A DNA stretch of 64,000 bases, taken from the NCBI RefSeq assembly GCF_008642235.1, contig NZ_SJEV01000001.1:2498400-2562399 (forward strand), in the 5' to 3' direction. Both the position numbers and the translations under genes were made by a program. Under the pieces are notes generated by a model. That model searched no databases. It was given only the letters and a program-made list of their open reading frames with translations, and was not told the origin of the DNA. Shown one piece after another: positions 8,397-15,388 of the stretch (within the stretch, counting starts at the first letter, position 1; every line of letters begins with the position of its first letter). This DNA comes from Planctomonas psychrotolerans. GTDB taxonomy: Bacteria > Actinomycetota > Actinomycetes > Actinomycetales > Microbacteriaceae.

Positions 8397-9437
8397 TTAC
8401 GCCGGCGCGCCCACCTCGCGATTCACCTGGGGGAGTACCTCCGTCGCGAAGAGCTCGATCGACTCGAGCATCAGGTGCTGGGGCACGCCGGACCAGTCCA
8501 TCTGCAGACCGTGGCGCGCGTTGCCCATGTGCTCGTGCAGGGCGAGGATGCGGTCGGCGACCTCGTTGGGACTGCCGGCGAAGATCGCACCGCGGGGTGC
8601 GGTCATCTCGTCGTAGGTGATCCGGTTCGGCGTGGGGAATCCGCGTTCGGCGGAGATGCGCTTCATCGAGTCGATCCAGTACGGGTAGAACGTCTCCTTG
8701 GCCTTCCGCGAATCCTTGCCGATGAAACCGGGCCCGGCGACCGCGACTTTCAGCGCGGAGGAATCGTGCCCACTCTGCTCGGCGGCGCGACGGTAGAGAT
8801 CGGCGAGCGGGGCGAAGCGCTCGGGAAGGCCGCCGATGATCGCGTAGCTGATCGGCAGGCCGAGCACCCCGGCGCGGATGGACGACTCGGGATTCCCACC
8901 CGTGGCGATCCAGATGTCGAGGGACTCGTTCTTCGGGCGCGGAAGGATGTGGGCGTTGTCGAGCGGTGCCCGGAATCGACCCTGCCAGGTGACGTGCTCG
9001 TCGGCGTTGATGCGCAGCAGCAGGTCGAGCTTCTCCTCGTACAGTGCGTCGTAGTCGGCGAGATCCGCCCCGAACAGCGGGAAGGACTCGATGAAGGATC
9101 CCCGGCCGGCGACCAGCTCGGCGCGACCGTGGCTCAGCAGGTCGATGGTTGCGAACTGCTGGAAGACCCGCACCGGGTCCTCCGTGCTCAGCACGGTGAC
9201 CGCGCTGCCCAGCCGGATGTTGGTGGTCACGGTCGCTGCGGCGGCGAGCACGGTGGCCGGTGCCGAGATGGCGTAATCGGGCCGGTGGTGCTCGCCCAGT
9301 CCGAAGTAGTGCAGGCCGAGTTCGTCGGCGAGGCGGATGCGCTCAATCGTGTGCGCGAGTTGTTGCTCGGGGGAGATGCGTTCGCCCGACAGCGGGTCCG
9401 GGTGGATGTCGCCGAAGCTGTAGATGCCAAGTTCCAT
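8397..9437 (-). CDS. LLM class flavin-dependent oxidoreductase
   Basis: A 346-residue luciferase-like monooxygenase of the F420/FMN TIM-barrel fold. Landmarks are GLGEHHRPDYAISAPATVLA near residue 45, LGSAVTVLSTEDPVRVFQQF, and GRAELVAGRGSFIESFPLFG. It uses reduced flavin to oxidise an unknown substrate, and its relatives are annotated only at family level. Just upstream of the start lies a perfect 10-bp palindrome, ATGTATACAT, which overlaps the likely -10 region. The intergenic region is shared with the divergent siderophore operon. Confidence 0.9.
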   Translation of the reverse strand: MELGIYSFGDIHPDPLSGERISPEQQLAHTIERIRLADELGLHYFGLGEHHRPDYAISAPATVLAAAATVTTNIRLGSAVTVLSTEDPVRVFQQFATIDLLSHGRAELVAGRGSFIESFPLFGADLADYDALYEEKLDLLLRINADEHVTWQGRFRAPLDNAHILPRPKNESLDIWIATGGNPESSIRAGVLGLPISYAIIGGLPERFAPLADLYRRAAEQSGHDSSALKVAVAGPGFIGKDSRKAKETFYPYWIDSMKRISAERGFPTPNRITYDEMTAPRGAIFAGSPNEVADRILALHEHMGNARHGLQMDWSGVPQHLMLESIELFATEVLPQVNREVGAPA

Positions 9438-9441
9438 GTTT

Positions 9442-9451
9442 ATGTATACAT
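9442..9451. promoter_or_regulatory. Palindromic operator candidate ATGTATACAT
   Basis: A perfect 10-bp palindrome 4 nt upstream of the flavoprotein start. Its TATACA core on the minus strand could be the -10 element, so a dimeric repressor bound here would block transcription. TGTATACA is like half-site cores of GntR-type operators, but the regulator is unknown. Confidence 0.5.
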
Positions 9452-9533
9452 CACGGGAGCGCGGATCATTCCCGACGCGTCACGGGAGCACGGCTCGTCA
9501 GCGCTTCCGGGATGCATTCCGCAGCTTCTGAGG

Positions 9534-9552
9534 TTAGGCATGCCATACTTAG
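9534..9552 (+). promoter_or_regulatory. DtxR/IdeR-like iron box before the siderophore operon
   Basis: TTAGGCATGCCATACTTAG matches the strong box at 13476-13494 at 14 of 19 positions, including both TTAGG/TAC half-site cores. It ends 3 nt before ATG 9556 and contains a likely -10 (CATACT, 9544-9549; 6 nt to the ATG). Iron-loaded repressor would cover the promoter of a leaderless transcript. Confidence 0.6.
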
Positions 9553-9555
9553 GCG

Positions 9556-10518
9556 ATGCTTACCTCGATCGCCGCGCCCGCCCCTGTGCGTTCCCCGAGG
9601 CCGGCGTATCGCCCGTTCGAGGTGTCGGTCGCCCGTGTCACGAGACTCAGCCGCAACTTCCTGCGCATCACCTTCGTCGGGGACGACCTCGATCAGTTCG
9701 GCGCCGACTGTCTCGACCAGAGGATCAAGGTGGTGCTCCCGCTTGAGGGGCACGGCTTCTCCGACCTGAGCGGCGACGACGGCGGCGCGGACTGGTACAC
9801 CCGCTGGCGCGCACTGCCCGACGCGGAGCGGAACCCTCTCCGCACCTACACCTCACGGGCGGTGCGGCCTGCGGTGCGGGAGGTCGACATCGACTTCGTC
9901 TGCCACGGCGACACCGGACCGGCCACGCGCTGGGCATCCACCGCGCGCGTCGGCGACCCGTTGATGCTCATCGGACCCGATGCCCTCTCCGAGACGCGCG
10001 GAGCGGGTATCGAGTGGCGTCCGGGCGCGGCGGAACTGCTCCTCCTCGCCGGTGACGAGACCGCGGCGCCCGCCATCTGCGGCATCCTCGAGTCCCTTCC
10101 GGCAACGGCCCGGGGTTCCGCATTCCTCGAGGTGCCCTCCTCCGACGACGTTCTGCACGTGCGTCTCCCGATCGGCATGACGCTCACCTGGTTGCCGCGA
10201 AACGGGGCGCCGCACGGCTCCCTGCTCGCGGACGCGCTCCGCTGCTGGGCCGACACCTCCGGTGTCGCGGAGCGGGGCACGCGCCGTTCGGCGGTCGAGC
10301 GCCCGAGCACGGTCGACGCCGATGCTCCGGAACTCAACGCCGATGCGCCGCTATGGGAGACCCCCGCCCGCACGCCCGGCTCGTCGCTGTACGCCTGGCT
10401 CGCCGGTGAGGCCGAGTGCATCAAGCGCCTCCGCCGATTCCTGGTGAGCGAGATCGGCCTCGATCGGTCGCAGGTGGCGTTCATGGGGTACTGGCGCGCG
10501 GGTCGCGCCGAGAACTAG
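9556..10518 (+). CDS. Siderophore-interacting protein (FAD-binding ferric reductase)
   Basis: A 320-residue protein of the ViuB/SIP family, which uses FAD and NAD(P)H to reduce ferric-siderophore and release iron in the cytoplasm. The N-terminal FAD-binding barrel contains RTYTSR near residue 97 and the WASTARVGD segment. The C-terminal NAD(P)H-binding half contains LLLLAGDETAAPAICGILES and ends YAWLAGEAECIKRLRRFLV. A ~35-residue low-complexity stretch after residue 230 interrupts the C-terminal domain. It is the first gene of a four-gene operon; the next start overlaps its stop by one base. Confidence 0.92.
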   Translation: MLTSIAAPAPVRSPRPAYRPFEVSVARVTRLSRNFLRITFVGDDLDQFGADCLDQRIKVVLPLEGHGFSDLSGDDGGADWYTRWRALPDAERNPLRTYTSRAVRPAVREVDIDFVCHGDTGPATRWASTARVGDPLMLIGPDALSETRGAGIEWRPGAAELLLLAGDETAAPAICGILESLPATARGSAFLEVPSSDDVLHVRLPIGMTLTWLPRNGAPHGSLLADALRCWADTSGVAERGTRRSAVERPSTVDADAPELNADAPLWETPARTPGSSLYAWLAGEAECIKRLRRFLVSEIGLDRSQVAFMGYWRAGRAEN

Positions 10519-11588
10519 TGAGCGGTTCGCTCGACAGCGTCCGCCTCCGAACACCCGCAGCGGCGGTCAAGAGCGGCCGCTGGGGCATCCTGCATTCCAC
10601 GCGGTCGCGCAGTCTGCTGCTCGTGGCGACCTGCGTCGCGCTCCTCCTGCTCTCCGGCGGGAGCATGTTCGTCGGCTCCGGCTCCATCGCACCGGACGCG
10701 GTGATCGGGGCGCTGATGTCCGGCGGGAGCGACACGGACTCCATCCTCGTGACCGACTACCGCGTGCCCCGAACGCTTCTCGGGGTGGTCGTCGGGGTCG
10801 CGCTGGGGCTCGCCGGTGCGCTCATGCAGGCGATCACCCGCAATCCGCTGGCCGATCCCGGCATCCTCGGCGTCAATTCCGGCGCGTACTTCGCGGTCGT
10901 ACTCGGCATCACCGTGTTCGGGGCGAGCGGCGTCACCAGCTACGTGTGGTGGGCGTTCGCGGGCGCGATCCTCACCACCGTCGCCGTGTTCCTCGTCGGG
11001 TCGCGCGGGCGGGCGGGCGCGACCCCCGTGCGTCTGGTGCTGGCCGGCGTCGCGATCGGCGCCGTTCTCAGCGGGATCAGCCTCGGTATCACGCTGCTCA
11101 ATCCCGACACGTTCGACCGGATCCGGTTCTGGTCCGTCGGCTCGCTGCAGAGCCGGCAGATCGACATCCTCTGGGGAGTCCTGCCGTTCATCGTGCTGGG
11201 CACGCTCGTGGCGTTGGTGCTGTCGCGCACCCTGAACGTGGTGGCGCTCGGCGACGACCTCGCGAAGAGCCTCGGCGCCCACGTGATGCGCACCCGGGTG
11301 TTCGGACTCGTCGCCATCACCCTGCTCTGCGGAGCCGCGACCGCGGCCGTCGGCCCCATCAGCTTCCTGGGTCTCATGGCGCCCTACGTGGCGCGAGCGA
11401 TGTTCGGTCCGGACCAGCGCTGGGTGGTGCCGTTCACCCTGGTGATCGCGCCCGTCATCTTCCTGGGCGCCGACATGCTGGGTCGCGTGGCCGTGAGTTC
11501 CGAGCTGCCGGTGGGCATCGTCACGGCGTTCGTCGGTGCGCCGATCCTCATCGTGATCATCCGCCGCAAGCAGGCGAGACCGCTGTGA
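10518..11588 (+). CDS. FecCD-type iron-siderophore ABC permease, subunit 1
   Basis: A 356-residue permease of the FecCD/BtuC family with about ten transmembrane helices. Typical motifs are RVPRTLLGVVVGVALGLAGA, QAITRNPLADPGILGVNSGA and the coupling helix LGDDLAKSLGAHV. It forms half of the membrane channel for ferric-siderophore. GTG 10518 shares its G with the TAG stop of the upstream gene; longer in-frame starts would run inside the upstream gene with unrelated sequence. It overlaps the second permease by GTGA. Confidence 0.93.
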   Translation: MSGSLDSVRLRTPAAAVKSGRWGILHSTRSRSLLLVATCVALLLLSGGSMFVGSGSIAPDAVIGALMSGGSDTDSILVTDYRVPRTLLGVVVGVALGLAGALMQAITRNPLADPGILGVNSGAYFAVVLGITVFGASGVTSYVWWAFAGAILTTVAVFLVGSRGRAGATPVRLVLAGVAIGAVLSGISLGITLLNPDTFDRIRFWSVGSLQSRQIDILWGVLPFIVLGTLVALVLSRTLNVVALGDDLAKSLGAHVMRTRVFGLVAITLLCGAATAAVGPISFLGLMAPYVARAMFGPDQRWVVPFTLVIAPVIFLGADMLGRVAVSSELPVGIVTAFVGAPILIVIIRRKQARPL

Positions 11589-12637
11589 GCGCGGTGATCC
11601 TTCCGGCCGGCACCCGCGTGCTCCGCCTGGCGGGCGGCAGGCTCAGTCTGCGCGTCGATCGCCGTGGCACCGTCGTGGTGCTGGCCCTGACCGGGTTCGT
11701 GCTCGGTCTCGCCGCGCTCGCGGTGACGCTCGGCGAGTATCCGCTGACCCTCGGCCAGATCGTCGGCGCCTTCGCGGGCACGGAGTCCGACGGCGTCCGG
11801 CGCATCGTGGTGGACGGACGCTTGCCGCGCATCGTGATGGCGGCGGTCGCCGGTGCCGCCCTCGCACTGAGCGGCGCCATCTTCCAGTCGATGACGCGGA
11901 ACCCGCTCGGCAGTCCCGACATCATCGGCTTCACCACCGGCGCCTACACCGGTGCGCTGCTGGTGACGCTCGTGGTCGGCGGGAACTACATCGCTCAGGC
12001 GTGGGGCGCCCTCGCCGGGGGACTGGCGGCCGCGATCCTCGTCTACGTGCTGGCCTACACCCGCGGTGTGCAGGGCTTCCGCCTCATCGTGGTCGGCATC
12101 GCCGTGAGCGCGATGCTGCACGCGGTGAACGGCTGGTTGATCCTCCGCGCCCGCCTCGAGGAGGCGCTCGCGGCGGCCACCTGGGGGGCGGGTTCCTTCA
12201 ACGAGGTGGGCTGGCGCGAGACCGTGCCGGTTCTCGTGGCCGTGGCCGTGCTGGTGCCCCTGCTCGTGGTCTTCGCCCGACCGCTGGCATTGCTCGAGAT
12301 GGGCGACGACGCGGCACGGAGCCTCGGGGTCCGACCCGAGGTGACCCGCGGCATCCTGCTCGTCGTGGGCGTGGCCCTCGTGGCGGCGATCACCGCTGCG
12401 GCCGGACCCATCTCGTTCGTCGCACTGGCGGCGCCGCAATTGGCTCGGCGGCTCGCCCGTTCCGCCGGGGTGTCGCTGCTGCCGTCGGCCGCCATGGGAG
12501 CCGCCCTGCTGCTCGCGAGCGACGTGCTCGCGCAGCGCCTGCTCGCCCCCACCCAGCTCCCGGTCGGGGTGATCACGGTGTGCGTCGGCGGTGTGTACCT
12601 CGTGGCGCTGCTCATCAGTCAGGCGAGGAGACAGTGA
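11585..12637 (+). CDS. FecCD-type iron-siderophore ABC permease, subunit 2
   Basis: A 350-residue paralogue of the preceding permease. It has RLPRIVMAAVAGAALALSGA, QSMTRNPLGSPDIIGFTTGA and the coupling helix MGDDAARSLGV, with GPISFVALAAPQLARRL in the second half. The two permeases should form a heterodimeric channel. Start GTG 11585 lies in a GTGA overlap with the previous stop, and the same overlap type joins it to the ATPase, so all three are translationally coupled. Confidence 0.93.
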   Translation: MSAVILPAGTRVLRLAGGRLSLRVDRRGTVVVLALTGFVLGLAALAVTLGEYPLTLGQIVGAFAGTESDGVRRIVVDGRLPRIVMAAVAGAALALSGAIFQSMTRNPLGSPDIIGFTTGAYTGALLVTLVVGGNYIAQAWGALAGGLAAAILVYVLAYTRGVQGFRLIVVGIAVSAMLHAVNGWLILRARLEEALAAATWGAGSFNEVGWRETVPVLVAVAVLVPLLVVFARPLALLEMGDDAARSLGVRPEVTRGILLVVGVALVAAITAAAGPISFVALAAPQLARRLARSAGVSLLPSAAMGAALLLASDVLAQRLLAPTQLPVGVITVCVGGVYLVALLISQARRQ

Positions 12638-13428
12638 CCGTGCATTCGAGACTCACCGGGTGGGCGCTCCAGGTCGGCTACGACCAACGGACCGTGCTGC
12701 ACCAGCTCGACGTCGACATCCCCGACGGCGCATTCACCGTGATCGTCGGGCCGAACGCGTGCGGGAAGTCCACTCTGCTGCGCTCGCTCGCCCGCCTGTT
12801 GAAGCCGTCGGAGGGCGCGGTACTGCTCGACGGACGGGCGATCAGTTCCTATTCGGCCAAGGAGGTCGCGCGCATCGTCGGTCTGCTGCCGCAGTCGTCC
12901 ACCGCTCCGGATGGGATCACGGTCGTCGACCTCGTGTCGCGGGGCCGGTTCCCGCACCAGAAGCTCCTGCGGCAGTGGTCGGAGGTCGATGAGCGCGCCG
13001 TGCGCGACGCCATGGCCGCGACGAGTGTCACCGACCTCGCCACCTGGCCGGTCGACGAGCTCTCCGGGGGGCAGCGGCAGCGGGTGTGGGTGGCGATGGC
13101 GCTCGCTCAGCAGACTCCGCTGCTGCTGCTCGACGAGCCCACCACCTTCCTCGATATCGCCCACCAGGTGGAACTGCTCGACCTGTTCGGGCGACTGAAC
13201 CGCGACTCGGGACGCACCCTCGTGGCCGTGCTGCACGACCTCAATCAGGCATCCCGGTACGCCGACAACCTTCTCGCGATGAAGGACGGACGCGTGGTGG
13301 CCCAGGGCGCCCCGCGGGACATCGTGACCGAAGACCTCGTGTACGAGGTCTTCGGGTTGCGCGCCCGGATCATCCCGGACCCGGAGTCCGGGACGCCCCT
13401 CGTCATCCCGCTGCTCGGCGCGCACTGA
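12634..13428 (+). CDS. Iron-siderophore ABC transporter ATPase
   Basis: A 264-residue ABC ATPase of the FepC/FhuC type. Walker A is GPNACGKST near residue 36 (the usual GPNGCGKST with Ala for the second Gly), the Q-loop is in LLPQSSTAPDGITV, the signature is LSGGQRQR, and Walker B is LLLLDEPTTFLDI. Start GTG 12634 is in a GTGA overlap with GAGGAG upstream. It energises the two FecCD permeases. The binding protein is in a separate unit downstream with its own iron box. Confidence 0.95.
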   Translation: MTVHSRLTGWALQVGYDQRTVLHQLDVDIPDGAFTVIVGPNACGKSTLLRSLARLLKPSEGAVLLDGRAISSYSAKEVARIVGLLPQSSTAPDGITVVDLVSRGRFPHQKLLRQWSEVDERAVRDAMAATSVTDLATWPVDELSGGQRQRVWVAMALAQQTPLLLLDEPTTFLDIAHQVELLDLFGRLNRDSGRTLVAVLHDLNQASRYADNLLAMKDGRVVAQGAPRDIVTEDLVYEVFGLRARIIPDPESGTPLVIPLLGAH

Positions 13429-13475
13429 GCGCCTGGGCGCATACCGGCTCCGGTCGTGAGCGATAACCCGGTCGC

Positions 13476-13494
13476 TTAGGCTAGCCTTACCTAA
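13476..13494 (+). promoter_or_regulatory. DtxR/IdeR iron box before the siderophore-binding protein gene
   Basis: TTAGGCTAGCCTTACCTAA matches the known DtxR/IdeR consensus (TTAGGTTAGSCTAACCTAA) at nearly all positions and is a near-perfect 19-bp inverted repeat. It lies 55 nt upstream of ATG 13550. Iron-replete repression is expected. Confidence 0.85.
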
Positions 13495-13549
13495 ACAGCA
13501 ATCCACCGAGTGTCCCTTTCCACAACGCTCCGATGAGAAAGTTCTCCCC

Positions 13550-14566
13550 ATGCTCCGTACCGGCCTCCGTGCCTTCGCGCCCGTCGTCGCCCTGTCCACC
13601 CTCGTCGTCCTCGGCGGCTGCTCGTCGCCCGCGGGCGAGGAGGCGACGACCGACGAGCGCGCGCCGCTCGCCACCGTCGACACCATGTTCGGCGAGATCG
13701 AGGTGCCCGCGCCCGAGGGCGGCCTCCGCGTCGTGGCGCTCGGCTGGTCCGATGCCGAGATGGCGCTCGCGCTCGGTGTGACCCCCATCGCCGTCTTCGA
13801 CTGGCAGAGCTTCGGCGCCGAGAACAAGGGCGTGGGACCGTGGGCGACCGACCTCTTCGGGGACGAGACCCCCGAAATCCTCGAGCGGGCCGACGAGTCG
13901 CTGAACTACGAGCAGCTCGAGGTGCTCGACCCCGACCTGATCCTCAACACCCGCAGCGGCAATGACGAGCAGGAATTCGAGCGTCTCAATGAGATCGCGC
14001 CGACCGTTTACGCTCCCGAGGGGACCGCGCCGTTCGCCACATCGTGGGATGTGCAGATGGCCACCGTCGCCGAGGCGCTCGGTCAGGGCGACGAGGGAGC
14101 CGAGCTGATCGAGGCGACCGAGGCCGCCATCGCTACGGCAGCGGAGGAGCACCCGGAGTTCGAGGGACTCACCACGGCCGCGGGTACCAAGTTCGCCGAC
14201 GCCTACGGCGCCTACCTGCCGGGCGACGGCCGGTTCGACATCCTCGCCGATCTCGGTTTCGTCAACAACCCCGCGATCACCGAGCTCGAGCCGAGCGGCT
14301 TCTACGCGGCGGTGTCGGCCGAGCAGGTGAGCGTGCTCGACGCGGACGTGCCGGTGATCTACCCGATCGGGTTCACCCTCGACGAGACGCAGTCCGACCC
14401 GCTGCTCGCCAGCCTGTCGGCGGTGCAGGACGGTCGCGCCGTGTTCCTCGACCCCGACGCAGACCTGTCCGGTGCGTACGCTGCCGCCAGCACGCTGAGC
14501 ATCGAGGTCGTGCTCGAGGAGCTCGTGCCCATGCTCGCCGACGCGGCCGCCAAGGTCGCCCCCTAG
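13550..14566 (+). CDS. Iron-siderophore ABC transporter substrate-binding lipoprotein
   Basis: A 338-residue class III periplasmic-binding-type lipoprotein. The signal peptide ends in VVLGGC, so Cys at residue ~24 is the lipidation site. The mature part has the two-lobed FepB/FhuD pattern: VVALGWSDAEMALALGVTP, LNYEQLEVLDPDLILNTRSG, SWDVQMATVAEALGQGDEG, and a C-terminal lobe ending in EVVLEELVPMLADAA. It captures ferric-siderophore outside the membrane and hands it to the permeases. A strong DtxR box controls it. The siderophore itself cannot be named. A hairpin repeat array begins 9 nt after its stop. Confidence 0.92.
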   Translation: MLRTGLRAFAPVVALSTLVVLGGCSSPAGEEATTDERAPLATVDTMFGEIEVPAPEGGLRVVALGWSDAEMALALGVTPIAVFDWQSFGAENKGVGPWATDLFGDETPEILERADESLNYEQLEVLDPDLILNTRSGNDEQEFERLNEIAPTVYAPEGTAPFATSWDVQMATVAEALGQGDEGAELIEATEAAIATAAEEHPEFEGLTTAAGTKFADAYGAYLPGDGRFDILADLGFVNNPAITELEPSGFYAAVSAEQVSVLDADVPVIYPIGFTLDETQSDPLLASLSAVQDGRAVFLDPDADLSGAYAAASTLSIEVVLEELVPMLADAAAKVAP

Positions 14567-14574
14567 TCGCACCC

Positions 14575-14732
14575 GGTCCCCGGGCCCGACTCCACGGTCC
14601 CTGGGCCTGCACCCCCGGTCCCTGAGCCTGACTCCACGGTCCCGAGCCCGTCGAAGGGACGGCACGGCCCCACGGTCCCTGAGCCTGTCGAAGGGACGCG
14701 CCGCCCCCGGTCCCTGAGCCTGTCGAAGGGAC
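14575..14732 (+). repeat. Array of palindromic GTCCCTGAGCCTGTCGAAGGGAC repeats, first site
   Basis: Three full units (14639-14660 variant, and 14675-14697 and 14710-14732 exact) follow three truncated units that keep only the GGTCCCTGAGCCTG half (from 14575, 14596 and 14617). Each 23-bp unit has 6-bp GTCCCT/AGGGAC arms and an 11-nt loop. The array begins just after the binding-protein stop. The same unit recurs seven times at 44048-44299 on the other strand. Confidence 0.85.
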
Positions 14733-14818
14733 GTGACTCGGAGCGTCCGCCGCGTCCGCCGCGACCGCCGCGGTTCCGATCAGGCGCCCCGCTTGTGACG
14801 CCTGCCGCCGCCGTTTCG

Positions 14819-14852
14819 GTCAATCGCTAGCGCTGATGCGGGGGCGATTGAC
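14819..14852. repeat. 9-bp inverted repeat, 16-nt loop
   Basis: GTCAATCGC (14819-14827) pairs perfectly with GCGATTGAC (14844-14852). It lies between two convergent genes. No T-tract follows on either strand, so a terminator role is uncertain. Confidence 0.45.
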
Positions 14853-14881
14853 TGATTCGGTGGCGGAAGCGGTGCCTCGCC

Positions 14882-14950
14882 GCCAGGGGAGGCCAGGGAG
14901 GCAGGGAGCCAGGGGAAGCACGGGAGGCAGGCACGGCAGGGGAGTGGGAG
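14882..14950. repeat. Purine-rich low-complexity tract
   Basis: About 70 nt of CAGGGGAGGC-like degenerate repeats, G-rich on the plus strand. It lies just downstream of the HEAVH gene. It may fold as G-rich secondary structure; no coding feature is apparent. Confidence 0.5.
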
Positions 14951-14967
14951 TGGGCGACCCGCCCGAC

Positions 14968-15387
14968 TCAGGACCCGGCTCCGCCAGCACCGCCGCCGCG
15001 CCGCGGTGCACCTCCGCGCACGGGGCGACGGACGTACCCGCCGCGCTCGAGTCCCGCCTCGATCTCGAACCTGTTGTGCAGCGGATCGCGCCCGGCGAGG
15101 CCGTAGACGAGGGGGAAGAGCAACCCGTACCGCTTCCACTGCCGCACGTGCACCGCCTCGTGCTGCAGCACCCGGCGTCCGTCGTTGTACCGGGTGAGAT
15201 AGACGGCGCCGACGCATGTGCCGCCCCGACGGAACGCCCACGCCGGCAGGCCGCGACAGACGATGACGGTGCCGACCCGCCGCACGCGGCCCACGCTGAG
15301 CGGCACGCCGATCGCGAGGCCGACCGCGGTGGCGATGTAATAGCCCGCGTGCGAGATCGGCGAGTCGAGGAAGATGCGCTTCAGCAC
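14968..15387 (-). CDS. Small HEAVH-motif protein (putative metal-binding)
   Basis: A 139-residue protein with one hydrophobic N-terminal segment (HAGYYIATAVGLAIGVPLSV) and the motif HEAVHVRQWKRYG near residue 77, an HExxH-like zinc site followed by a conserved-looking GLLFPLVYGLAGRDPLHNRFEIEA region. A third ligand could be the Glu in NRFEIEA. The tail is Gly/Arg-rich low complexity. GTG 15387 begins 1 nt after the stop of the flavoprotein gene, so it is coupled. An ATG 21 nt upstream would overlap that gene. Homologues occur in actinobacteria under uninformative names; no substrate or activity is known to me. Confidence 0.7.
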   Translation of the reverse strand: MLKRIFLDSPISHAGYYIATAVGLAIGVPLSVGRVRRVGTVIVCRGLPAWAFRRGGTCVGAVYLTRYNDGRRVLQHEAVHVRQWKRYGLLFPLVYGLAGRDPLHNRFEIEAGLERGGYVRRPVRGGAPRRGGGAGGAGS

Positions 15388-15388
15388 G

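Larger units (their letters stand above)
14567..14967. other. 401-bp intergenic region with repeats, no gene seen
   Basis: It contains the palindromic repeat array (14575-14732), a short GCGTCCGCC tandem run (about 14742-14770), a 9-bp inverted repeat (14819-14852) and a polypurine low-complexity stretch (about 14882-14950). Short open frames here have no start signals or recognisable protein features. Confidence 0.7.
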
